DNA from: Corella eumyota
Lineage: Eukaryota > Chordata > Ascidiacea > Phlebobranchia > Corellidae
Direction of reading: 5' to 3'
DNA length: 64,000 bases
Assembly (NCBI GenBank): GCA_963082875.1
Contig: OY720102.1
Location: 8,308,001 to 8,372,000 of the forward strand
Under the pieces are notes generated by a model. It saw only the letters and a program-made list of their open reading frames with translations, was not told where the DNA came from and ran no database searches. Made by a program: the position numbers and the translations under genes. Shown here in pieces: positions 9,247 to 22,007 of this stretch (position 1 is its first letter; every line of letters begins with the position of its first letter).

Positions 9247-12200
9247 ACCGTGTATATTTAAAATAAAATAAATGACTTGCGTCGCCTAGCAATTATATCA
9301 AATATATTAATTTTCAAAAATTTTGATAAAAAATGACTTCTACATAAAGTACTTTCTAATATGCTAAAAAACTTATAAAATGCCTACGACACCCGGTATT
9401 CCCAGGCGGTCACCCATCCAAGTACTAACCGGGCCCGACGTTGCTTAACTTCCCAGATCGGACGAGATGGGGTGTACTCAAGGTGGTGTGGTCGTCGGCA
9501 ATGTGATGTGCCAACACATTTATCATTACCCGTGTATATTTAAAATAAAATAAATGACTTGCGTCGCTTAGCAATTATATCAAATATATTAGTTTTCAAA
9601 AATTTTGATTAAAAATGACTTCTACATAAAGTACTTTCTAATATGCTAAAAAACTTATAAATTACCTACGACACCCGGTATTCCCAGGCGGTCACCCATC
9701 CAAGTACTAACCGGGCCCGACGTTGCTTAACTTCCCAGATCGGACGAGATGGGGTGTACTCAAGGTGGTATGGTCGTAGGCAATGTGATTTGGTGAGCCA
9801 ACACATTTATTATTAACCGTGTATATTTAAAATAAAATAAATGACTTGTGTCGCTTAGCAATTATATCAAATGCATTAATTTTTAAAAATTTTGATAAAA
9901 AATGACTTTTACATAAAGTACTTTTTAATATGCTAAAAAACTTATAAAACGCCTACGACACCCGGTATTCCCAGGCGGTCACCCATCCAAGTACTAACCG
10001 GGCCCGACGTTGCTTAACTTCCCAGATCGGACGAGATGGGGTGTACTCAACGTGGTATGGTCGTAGGCAATGTGATTTGGTGAGCCAACACATTTATTAT
10101 TAACCGTGTATATTTAAAATAAAATAAATGACTTGTGTCGCTTAGCAATTATATCAAATATATTAATTTTCAAAAATTTCGATAAAAATGACTTATACAT
10201 AAGGTACTTTCTAATATGCTAAAAAACTTATAAAATGCCTACGACACCCTGTATTCCCAGGCGGTCACCCATCCAAGTACTAACCGGGCCCGACGTTGCT
10301 TAACATCCCAGATCAGACGAGATGGGGTGTATTCAACGTGGTATGGTCGTAGGCAATGTGATGTGGTGAGCCAACACATTTAACATTACCCAGGTATATT
10401 TAAAATAAAATCTACGACACCCGGTATTCCCAGGCGGTAACCCATCCAAGTACTAACCGGGCCCGACGTTGCTTAACTTCCCAGATCGGACGAGATGGGG
10501 TGTATTCAACGTGGTATAGTCGTAGGCAATGTGATGTGGTGAGCCAACATATTTAACATTAACCATGTATATTTAAAAAAAAATATATGTCTTGCGTCGC
10601 TTGGCAATTATATCTAAATATATTCATTTTCAAAAATTTCGATAAAAATGACTTATACATAAAGTACTTTGTAATATGCTAAAAAACTTATAAAATGCCT
10701 ACGACACCCGGTATTCCCAGGCGGTCACCCATCCAAGAACTAACCGGGCCCGACGTTGCTTAACTTCCCAGATCAGACGAGATGGGGTGTATTTAACGTG
10801 GTATGGTCGTAGGCAATGTGATGTGGTGAGCCAACACATTTAACATTACCCAGGTATATTTAAAATAAAATCTACGACACCCGGTATTCCCAGGCGGTCA
10901 CCCATCCAAGTACTAACCGGGCCCGACGTTGCTTAACTTCCCAGATCGGACGAGATGGGGTGTACTCAACGTGGTATGGTCGTAGGCAATGTGATTTGGT
11001 GAGCCAACTCATTTATTATTAACCGTGTATATTTAAAATAAAATAAATGACTTGTGTCGCTTAGCAATTATATCAAATGTATTAATTTTAAAAAATTTTG
11101 ATAAAAAATGACTTTTACATAAAGTACTTTTTAATATGCTAAAAAACTTATAAAACGCCTACGACACCCGGTATTCCCAGGCGGTCACCCATCCAAGTAC
11201 TAACCGGGCCCGACGTTGCTTAACTTCCCAGATCGGACGAGATGGGGTGTACTCAACGTGGTATGTTCGTAGGCAATGTGATGTGGTGAGCCAACATATT
11301 TATCATTAAATGTGTATATTTAAAATAAAATAAATGACTTGCGTCGCTTAGCAATTATATCAAATATATTAGTTTTCAAAAATTTTGATAAAAAATGACT
11401 TCTACATAAAGTACTTTCTAATATTCTATAAAACTTATAAAATGCCTACGACACCCGGTATTCCCAGGCGGTCACCCATCCAAGTACTAACCGGGCCCGA
11501 CGTTGTTTAACTTCCCAGATCGGACGAGATGGGGTGTATTCAACGTGGTATAGTCGTAGGCAATGTGATGTGATGAGCCAACATATTTAACATTAACCAT
11601 GTATATTTAAAATAAAATATATGACTTGCGTCGCTTGGCAATTATATCTAAATATATTAATTTTCAAAAATTTCGATAAAAATGACTTATGCATAAAGTA
11701 CTTTCTAATATGCCAAAAAACTTATAAAATGCCTACGACACCCGGTATTCCCAGGCGGTCATCCATCCAAGTACTAACCGGGCCCGACGTTGCTTAACAT
11801 CCCAGATCAGACGAAATGGGGTGTATTCAACGTGGTATGGTCGTAGGCAATGTGATGTGGTGAGCCAACACATTTATCATTAACCGTGTATATTTAAAAT
11901 AAAATAAATGACTTGCGTCGCCTAGCAATTATATCAAATACATTAATTTTCAAAAATTTTGATAAAAAATGACTTCTACATAAAGTACTTTCTAATATGC
12001 TAAAAAACTTGTAAAATGCCTACGACACCCGGTATTCCCAGGCGCTCACCCATCCAAGTACTAACCGGGCCCGACGTTGCTTAACTTCCCAGATCAGACG
12101 AGTTGGGGTGTATTTAACGTGGTATGGTCGTAGGCAATGTGATGTGGTGAGCCAACACATTTAACATTACCCAGGTATATTTAAAATAAAATCTACGACA

Positions 12201-12802
12201 CCCGGTATTCCCAGGCGGTCACCCATCCAAGTACTAACCGGGCCCGACGTTGCTTAACTTCCCAGATCGGACGAGATGGGGTGTATGCAACGTGATATGG
12301 TCGTAGACAATGTGATGTGATGAGCCAACATATTTAACATTAACCATGTATATTTAAAATAAAATATATGACTTGCGTCGCTTGGCAATTATATCTAAAT
12401 ATATTAATTTTCAAAAATTTCGATAAAAATGACTTATGCATAAAGTACTTTCTAATATGCCAAAAAACTTATAAAATGCCTACGACACCCGGTATTCCCA
12501 GGCGGTCATCCATCCAAGTACTAACCGGGCCCGACGTTGCTTAACATCCCAGATCAGACGAGATGGGGTGTATTCAACGTGGTATGGTCGTAGGCAATGT
12601 GATGTGGTGAGCCAACACATTTAACATTACCCAGGTATATTTAAAATAAAATCTACGACACCCGGTATTCCCAGGCGGTCACCCATCCAAGTACTAACCG
12701 GGCCCGACGTTGCTTAACTTCCCAGATCGGACGAGATGGGGTGTACTCAACGTGGTATAGTCGTAGGCAATGTGATGTGGTGAGCCAACATATTTAACAT
12801 TA
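9247..12802 (-). rRNA. 5S gene block 4 (14 genes, 3,556-bp repeat, copy 2)
   Basis: Gene left edges: 9382, 9664, 9951, 10237, 10410S, 10697, 10870S, 11157, 11444, 11731, 12018, 12191S, 12478, 12651S. Every gene lies exactly 3,556 bp from its partner in the block before. I saw only a few differences: the gene at 9664 ends GUAGGU rather than GUAGGC, and the gene at 10697 has A77U (UUAGUUCUUGG). The near identity means the duplication is recent or the copies are kept alike by gene conversion. Confidence 0.95.
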
Positions 12803-15800
12803 ACCGTGTATATTTAAAATAAAATAAATGACTTGTGTCGCTTAGCAATTATATCAAATGTATTAATTTTAAAAAATTTTGATAAAAAATGACTTTTACA
12901 TAAAGTACTTTTTAATATGCTAAAAAACTTATAAAACGCCTACGACACCCGGTATTCCCAGGCGGTCACCCATCCAAGTACTAACCGGGCCCGACGTTGC
13001 TTAACTTCCCAGATCGGACGAGATGGGGTGTACTCAACGTGGTATGTTCGTAGGCAATGTGATGTGGTGAGCCAACACATTTATCATTAAATGTGTATAT
13101 TTAAAATAAAATAAATGACTTGCGTCGCTTAGCAATTATATCAAATATATTAGTTTTCAAAAATTTTGATAAAAAATGACTTCTACATAAAGTACTTTCT
13201 AATATTCTATAAAACTTATAAAATGCCTACGACACCCGGTATTCCCAGGCGGTCACCCATCCAAGTACTAACCGGGCTCGACGTTGCTTAACTTCCCAGA
13301 TCGGACGAGATGGGGTGTACTCAACGTGGTATGGTCGTAGGCAATGTGATTTGGTGAGCCAACACATTTATCATTAACCGTGTATATTTAAAATAAAATA
13401 AATGACTTGCGTCGCTTAGCAGTTATATCAAATATATTAATTTTCAAAAATTTTGATAAAAAATGACTTCTACATAAAGTACTTTTTAATATGCTAAAAA
13501 ACTTATAAAACGCCTACGACACCCGGTATTCCCAGGCGGTCACCCATCCAAGTACTAACCGGGCCCGACGTTGCTTAACTTCCCAGATCGGACGAGATGG
13601 GGTGTACTCAACGTGGTATGGTCGTAGGCATTGTGATTTGGTGAGCCAACACATTTATTATTAACCGTGTATATTTAAAATAAAATAAATGACTTGTGTC
13701 GCTTAGCAATTATATCAAATATATTAATTTTCAAAAATTTCGATAAAAATGACTTATACATAAGGTACTTTCTAATATGCTAAAAAACTTATAAAATGCC
13801 TACGACACCCGGTATTCCCAGGCGGTCACCCATCCAAGTACTAACCGGGCCCGACATTGCTTAACTTCCCAGATCGGACGAGATGGGGTGTACTCAAGGT
13901 GGTGTGGTCGTAGGCAATGTGATGTGCCAACACATTTATCATTACCCGTGTATATTTAAAATAAAATAAATGACTTGCGTCGCCTAGCAATTATATCAAA
14001 TATATTAATTTTCAAAAATTTTGATAAAAAATGACTTCTACATAAAGTACTTTCTAATATGCTAAAAAACTTATAAAATGCCTACGACACCCGGTATTCC
14101 CAGGCGGTCACCCATCCAAGTACTAACCGGGCCCGACGTTGCTTAACTTCCCAGATCGGACGAGATGGGGTGTACTCAAGGTGGTGTGGTCGTAGGCAAT
14201 GTGATGTGCCAACACATTTATCATTACCCGTGTATATTTAAAATAAAATAAATGACTTGCGTCGCTTAGCAATTATATCAAATATATTAGTTTTCAAAAA
14301 TTTTGATTAAAAATAACTTCTACATAAAGTACTTTCTAATATGCTAAAAAACTAATAAATTGCCTACGACACCCGGTATTCCCAGGCGGTCACCCATCCA
14401 AGTACTAACCGGGCCCGACGTTGCTTAACTTCCCAGATCGGACGAGATGGGGTGTACTCAAGGTGGTATGGTCGTAGGCAATGTGATTTGGTGAGCCAAC
14501 ACATTTATTATTAACCGTGTATATTTAAAATAAAATAAATGACTTGTGTCGCTTAGCAATTATATCAAATGCATTAATTTTTAAAAATTTTGATAAAAAA
14601 TGACTTTTACATAAAGTACTTTTTAATATGCTAAAAAACTTATAAAACGCCTACGACACCCGGTATTCCCAGGCGGTCACCCATCCAAGTACTAACCGGG
14701 CCCGACGTTGCTTAACTTCCCAGATCGGACGAGATGGGGTGTACTCAACGTGGTATGGTCGTAGGCAATGTGATTTGGTGAGCCAACACATTTATTATTA
14801 ACCGTGTATATTTAAAATAAAATAAATGACTTGTGTCGCTTAGCAATTATATCAAATATATTAATTTTCAAAAATTTCGATAAAAATGACTTATACATAA
14901 GGTACTTTCTAATATGCTAAAAAACTTATAAAATGCCTACGACACCCTGTATTCCCAGGCGGTCACCCATCCAAGTACTAACCGGGCCCGACGTTGCTTA
15001 ACATCCCAGATCAGACGAGATGGGGTGTATTCAACGTGGTATGGTCGTAGGCAATGTGATGTGGTGAGCCAACACATTTAACATTACCCAGGTATATTTA
15101 AAATAAAATCTACGACACCCGGTATTCCCAGGCGGTAACCCATCCAAGTACTAACCGGGCCCGACGTTGCTTAACTTCCCAGATCGGACGAGATGGGGTG
15201 TATTCAACGTGGTATAGTCGTAGGCATTGTGATGTGGTGAGCCAACATATTTAACATTAACCATGTATATTTAAAAAAAAATATATGTCTTGCGTCGCTT
15301 GGCAATTATATCTAAATATATTCATTTTCAAAAATTTCGATAAAAATGACTTATACATAAAGTACTTTGTAATATGCTAAAAAACTTATAAAATGCCTAC
15401 GACACCCGGTATTCCCAGGCGGTCACCCATCCAAGTACTAACCGGGCCCGACGTTAATTAACTTCCCAGATCAGACGAGATGGGGTGTATTTAACGTGGT
15501 ATGGTCGTAGGCAATGTGATGTGGTGAGCCAACACATTTAACATTACCCAGGTATATTTAAAATAAAATCTACGACACCCGGTATTCCCAGGCGGTCACC
15601 CATCCAAGTACTAACCGGGCCCGACGTTGCTTAACTTCCCAGATCGGACGAGATGGGGTGTACTCAACGTGGTATGGTCGTAGGCAATGTGATTTGGTGA
15701 GCCAACTCATTTATTATTAACCGTGTATATTTAAAATAAAATAAATGACTTGTGTCGCTTAGCAATTATATCAAATGTATTAATTTTAAAAAATTTTGAT

Positions 15801-16676
15801 AAAAAATGACTTTTACATAAAGTACTTTTTAATATGCTAAAAAACTTATAAAACGCCTACGACACCCGGTATTCCCAGGCGGTCACCCATCCAAGTACTA
15901 ACCGGGCCCGACGTTGCTTAACTTCCCAGATCGGACGAGATGGGGTGTACTCAACGTGGTATGTTCGTAGGCAATGTGATGTGGTGAGCCAACACATTTA
16001 TCATTAAATGTGTATATTTAAAATAAAATAAATGACTTGCGTCGCTTAGCAATTATATCAAATATATTAGTTTTCAAAAATTTTGATAAAAAATGACTTC
16101 TACATAAAGTACTTTCTAATATTCTATAAAACTTATAAAATGCCTACGACACCCGGTATTCCCAGGCGGTCACCCATCCAAGTACTAACCGGGCCCGACG
16201 TTGTTTAACTTCCCAGATCGGACGAGATGGGGTGTATTCAACGTGGTATAGTCGTAGGCAATGTGATGTGATGAGCCAACATATTTAACATTAACCATGT
16301 ATATTTAAAATAAAATATATGACTTGCGTCGCTTGGCAATTATATCTAAATATATTAATTTTCAAAAATTTCGATAAAAATGACTTATGCATAAAGTACT
16401 TTCTAATATGCCAAAAAACTTATAAAATGCCTACGACACCCGGTATTCCCAGGCGGTCATCCATCCAAGTACTAACCGGGCCCGACGTTGCTTAACATCC
16501 CAGATCAGACGAAATGGGGTGTATTCAACGTGGTATGGTCGTAGGCAATGTGATGTGGTGAGCCAACACATTTATCATTAACCGTGTATATTTAAAATAA
16601 AATAAATGACTTGCGTCGCCTAGCAATTATATCAAATACATTAATTTTCAAAAATTTTGATAAAAAATGACTTCTA
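12803..16676 (-). rRNA. 5S gene block 5 (14 genes)
   Basis: Gene left edges: 12938, 13225, 13512, 13798, 14080, 14362, 14649, 14935, 15108S, 15395, 15568S, 15855, 16142, 16429. Genes 13225 to 14080 match 4971 to 5826 with a shift of 8,254 bp. Genes 14080 onward match 9382 onward with a shift of 4,698 bp, so this is a third, patchwork copy of the 14-gene block. The gene at 13225 has G65A beside box A. The gene at 15395 has a damaged box A and is described separately. Confidence 0.95.
15395..15512 (-). rRNA. 5S rRNA gene with damaged box A, possible pseudogene
   Basis: Box A reads AGUUAAUUAACGUCG: G56 and C57 are both U. C57 also pairs with G21 in helix II. The partner genes at 7141 and 10697 have the normal sequence, so the double change arose after the 3.5-kb block was copied to this place. 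The remaining gene, its flank and its terminator look normal. Two adjacent changes in one copy could also be an assembly error. Confidence 0.85.
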
Positions 16677-19485
16677 CATAAAGTACTTTCTAATATGCTA
16701 AAAAACTTGTAAAATGCCTACGACACCCGGTATTCCCAGGCGCTCACCCATCCAAGTACTAACCGGGCCCGACGTTGCTTAACTTCCCAGATCAGACGAG
16801 TTGGGGTGTATTTAACGTGGTATGGTCGTAGGCAATGTGATGTGGTGAGCCAACACATTTAACATTACCCAGGTATATTTAAAATAAAATCTACGACACC
16901 CGGTATTCCCAGGCGGTCACCCATCCAAGTACTAACCGGGCCCGACGTTGCTTAACTTCCCAGATCTGACGAGATGGGGTGTATTCAACGTGATATGGTC
17001 GTAGACAATGTGATGTGATGAGCCAACATATTTAACATTAACCATGTATATTTAAAATAAAATATATGACTTGCGTCGCTTGGCAATTATATCTAAATAT
17101 ATTAATTTTCAAAAATTTCGATAAAAATGACTTATGCATAAAGTACTTTCTAATATGCCAAAAAACTTATAAAATGCCTACGACACCCGGTATTCCCAGG
17201 CGGTCACCCATCCAAGTACTAACCGGGCCCGACGTTGCTTAACTTCCCAAATCGGACGAGATGGGGTGTATTCAACGTGGTATGGTCGTAGGCAATGTGA
17301 TGGGGTGAGCCAACACATTTATCATTAACCGTGTATATTTAAAATAAAATAAATGACTTGCGTCGCTTAGCAGTTATATCAAATATATTAATTTTCAAAA
17401 ATTTTGATAAAAAATGACTTCTACATAAGGTACTTTTTAATATGCTAAAAAACTTATAAAACGCCTACGACACCCGGTATTCCCAGGCGGTCACCCATCC
17501 AAGTACTAACCGGGCCCGACGTTGCTTAACATCCCAGATCAGACGAGATGGGGTGTATTCAACGTGGTATGGTCGTAGGCAATGTGATGTGGTGAGCCAA
17601 CACATTTAACATTACCCAGGTATATTTAAAATAAAATCTACGACACCCGGTATTCCCAGGCGGTCACCCATCCAAGTACTAACCGGGCCCGACGTTGCTT
17701 AACTTCCCAGATCGGACGAGATGGGGTGTATTCAACGTGGTATAGTCGTAGACAATGTGATGTGGTGAGCCAACATATTTAACATTAACCATGTATATTT
17801 AAAATAAAATATATGTCTTGCGTCGCTTGGCAATTATATCTAAATATATTCATTTTCAAAAATTTCGATAAAAATGACTGATACATAAAGTACTTTGAAA
17901 TATGCTAAAAAACTTATAAAATGCCTACGACACCCGGTATTCCCAGGCGGTCACCCATCCAAGTACTAACCGGGCCCGACGTTGCTTAACTTCCCAGATC
18001 AGACGAGATGGGGTGTATTTAACGTGGTATGGTCGTAGGCAATGTGATGTGGTGAGCCAACACATTTAACATTACCCAGGTATATTTAAAATAAAATCTA
18101 CGACACCCGGTATTCCCAGGCGGTCACCCATCCAAGTACTAACCGGGCCCGACGTTGCTTAACTTCCCAGATCGGACGAGATGGGGTGTACTCAACGTGG
18201 TATGGTCGTAGGCAATGTGATGTGGTGAGCCAACACATTTATTATTAACCGTGTATATTTAAAATAAAATAAATGACTTGTGTCGCTTAGCAATTATATC
18301 AAATGTATTAATTTTAAAAAATTTTGATAAAAAATGACTTTTACATAAAGTACTTTTTAATATGCTAAAAAACTTATAAAACGCCTACGACACCCGGTAT
18401 TCCCAGGCGGTCACCCATCCAAGTACTAACCGGGCCCGACGTTGCTTAACTTCCCAGATCGGACGAGATGGGGTGTACTCAACGTGGTATGGTCGTAGGC
18501 ATTGTGATTTGGTGAGCCAACACATTTATTATTAACCGTGTATATTTAAAATAAAATAAATGACTTGTGTCGCTTAGCAATTATATCAAATATATTAATT
18601 TTCAAAAATTTCGATAAAAATGACTTATACATAAGGTACTTTCTAATATGCTAAAAAACTTATAAAATGCCTACGACACCCGGTATTCCCAGGCGGTCAC
18701 CCATCCAAGTACTAACCGGGCCCGACATTGCTTAACTTCCCAGATCGGACGAGATGGGGTGTACTCAAGGTGGTGTGGTCGTAGGCAATGTGATGTGCCA
18801 ACACATTTATCATTACCCGTGTATATTTAAAATAAAATAAATGACTTGCGTCGCCTAGCAATTATATCAAATATATTAATTTTCAAAAATTTTGATAAAA
18901 AATGACTTCTACATAAAGTACTTTCTAATATGCTAAAAAACTTATAAATTGCCTACGACACCCGGTATTCCCAGGCGGTCACCCATCCAAGTACTAACCG
19001 GGCCCGACGTTGCTTAACTTCCCAGATCGGACGAGATGGGGTGTACTCAAGGTGGTATGGTCGTAGGCAATGTGATTTGGTGAGCCAACACATTTATTAT
19101 TAACCGTGTATATTTAAAATAAAATAAATGACTTGTGTCGCTTAGCAATTATATCAAATGCATTAATTTTTAAAAATTTTGATAAAAAATGACTTTTACA
19201 TAAAGTACTTTTTAATATGCTAAAAAACTTATAAAACGCCTACGACACCCGGTATTCCCAGGCGGTCACCCATCCAAGTACTAACCGGGCCCGACGTTGC
19301 TTAACTTCCCAGATCGGACGAGATGGGGTGTACTCAACGTGGTATGGTCGTAGGCAATGTGATTTGGTGAGCCAACACATTTATTATTAACCGTGTATAT
19401 TTAAAATAAAATAAATGACTTGCGTCGCCTAGCAATTATATCAAATACATTAATTTTCAAAAATTTTGATAAAAAATGACTTCTA
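16677..19485 (-). rRNA. 5S gene block 6 (11 genes)
   Basis: Gene left edges: 16716, 16889S, 17176, 17463, 17636S, 17923, 18096S, 18383, 18669, 18951, 19238. The first ten match block 1 gene for gene with a constant shift of 16,676 bp. The block then has one extra 287-bp repeat (19238) before the next copy starts, making it 2,809 bp long instead of 2,522. The gene at 17176 has a private change near nt 47 (CAAAT for CAGAT on the plus strand) and an altered 5' flank (GATGGGGTGAG). Confidence 0.95.
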
Positions 19486-22007
19486 CATAAAGTACTTTCT
19501 AATATGCTAAAAAACTTGTAAAATGCCTACGACACCCGGTATTCCCAGGCGCTCACCCATCCAAGTACTAACCGGGCCCGACGTTGCTTAACTTCCCAGA
19601 TCAGACGAGTTGGGGTGTATTTAACGTGGTATGGTCGTAGGCAATGTGATGTGGTGAGCCAACACATTTAACATTACCCAGGTATATTTAAAATAAAATC
19701 TACGACACCCGGTATTCCCAGGCGGTCACCCATCCAAGTACTAACCGGGCCCGACGTTGCTTAACTTCCCAGATCTGACGAGATGGGGTGTATTCAACGT
19801 GATATGGTCGTAGACAATGTGATGTGATGAGCCAACATATTTAACATTAACCATGTATATTTAAAATAAAATATATGACTTGCGTCGCTTGGCAATTATA
19901 TCTAAATATATTAATTTTCAAAAATTTCGATAAAAATGACTTATGCATAAAGTACTTTCTAATATGCCAAAAAACTTATAAAATGCCTACGACACCCGGT
20001 ATTCCCAGGCGGTCACCCATCCAAGTACTAACCGGGCCCGACGTTGCTTAACTTCCCAGATCGGACGAGATGGGGTGTATTCAACGTGGTATGGTCGTAG
20101 GCAATGTGATGTGGTGAGCCAACACATTTATCATTAACCGTGTATATTTAAAATAAAATAAATGACTTGCGTCGCTTAGCAGTTATATCAAATATATTAA
20201 TTTTCAAAAATTTTGATAAAAAATGACTTCTACATAAGGTACTTTTTAATATGTTAAAAAACTTATAAAACGCCTACGACACCCGGTATTCCCAGGCGGT
20301 CACCCATCCAAGTACTAACCGGGCCCGACGTTGCTTAACATCCCAGATCAGACGAGATGGGGTGTATTCAACGTGGTATGGTCGTAGGCAATGTGATGTG
20401 GTGAGCCAACACATTTAACATTACCCAGGTATATTTAAAATAAAATCTACGACACCCGGTATTCCCAGGCGGTCACCCATCCAAGTACTAACCGGGCCCG
20501 ACGTTGCTTAACTTCCCAGATCGGACGAGATGGGGTGTATTCAACGTGGTATAGTCGTAGACAATGTGATGTGGTGAGCCAACATATTTAACATTAACCA
20601 TGTATATTTAAAATAAAATATATGTCTTGCGTCGCTTGGCAATTATATCTAAATATATTCATTTTCAAAAATTTCGATAAAAATGACTGATACATAAAGT
20701 ACTTTGAAATATGCTAAAAAACTTATAAAATGCCTACGACACCCGGTATTCCCAGGCGGTCACCCATCCAAGTACTAACCGGGCCCGACGTTGCTTAACT
20801 TCCCAGATCAGACGAGATGGGGTGTATTTAACGTGGTATGGTCGTAGGCAATGTGATGTGGTGAGCCAACACATTTAACATTACCCAGGTATATTTAAAA
20901 TAAAATCTACGACACCCGGTATTCCCAGGCGGTCACCCATCCAAGTACTAACCGGGCCCGACGTTGCTTAACTTCCCAGATCGGACGAGATGGGGTGTAC
21001 TCAACGTGGTATGGTCGTAGGCAATGTGATGTGGTGAGCCAACACATTTATTATTAACCGTGTATATTTAAAATAAAATAAATGACTTGTGTCGCTTAGC
21101 AATTATATCAAATGTATTAATTTTAAAAAATTTTGATAAAAAATGACTTTTACATAAAGTACTTTTTAATATGCTAAAAAACTTATAAAACGCCTACGAC
21201 ACCCGGTATTCCCAGGCGGTCACCCATCCAAGTACTAACCGGGCCCGACGTTGCTTAACTTCCCAGATCGGACGAGATGGGGTGTACTCAACGTGGTATG
21301 GTCGTAGGCATTGTGATTTGGTGAGCCAACACATTTATTATTAACCGTGTATATTTAAAATAAAATAAATGACTTGTGTCGCTTAGCAATTATATCAAAT
21401 ATATTAATTTTCAAAAATTTCGATAAAAATGACTTATACATAAGGTACTTTCTAATATGCTAAAAAACTTATAAAATGCCTACGACACCCGGTATTCCCA
21501 GGCGGTCACCCATCCAAGTACTAACCGGGCCCGACATTGCTTAACTTCCCAGATCGGACGAGATGGGGTGTACTCAAGGTGGTGTGGTCGTAGGCAATGT
21601 GATGTGCCAACACATTTATCATTACCCGTGTATATTTAAAATAAAATAAATGACTTGCGTCGCCTAGCAATTATATCAAATATATTAATTTTCAAAAATT
21701 TTGATAAAAAATGACTTCTACATAAAGTACTTTCTAATATGCTAAAAAACTTATAAATTGCCTACGACACCCGGTATTCCCAGGCGGTCACCCATCCAAG
21801 TACTAACCGGGCCCGACGTTGCTTAACTTCCCAGATCGGACGAGATGGGGTGTACTCAAGGTGGTATGGTCGTAGGCAATGTGATTTGGTGAGCCAACAC
21901 ATTTATTATTAACCGTGTATATTTAAAATAAAATAAATGACTTGCGTCGCCTAGCAATTATATCAAATACATTAATTTTCAAAAATTTTGATAAAAAATG
22001 ACTTCTA
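19486..22007 (-). rRNA. 5S gene block 7 (10 genes)
   Basis: Gene left edges: 19525, 19698S, 19985, 20272, 20445S, 20732, 20905S, 21192, 21478, 21760. Each gene is 19,485 bp from its partner in block 1, and I saw no difference in the stretches I compared. It starts at the same point in the spacer where the window starts, so the original match probably extends to the left of the window. Confidence 0.95.

Larger units (their letters stand above)
5690..12836. repeat. Tandem pair of 3,556-bp, 14-gene repeats
   Basis: Copy 1 is about 5690-9246 and copy 2 about 9246-12802. Matching markers are CGTCGGC at 5937 and 9493, and the C105A genes at 6681 and 10237. A partial third copy runs from about 13.9 to 17.2 kb at +4,698 bp from copy 2. 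Confidence 0.92.
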
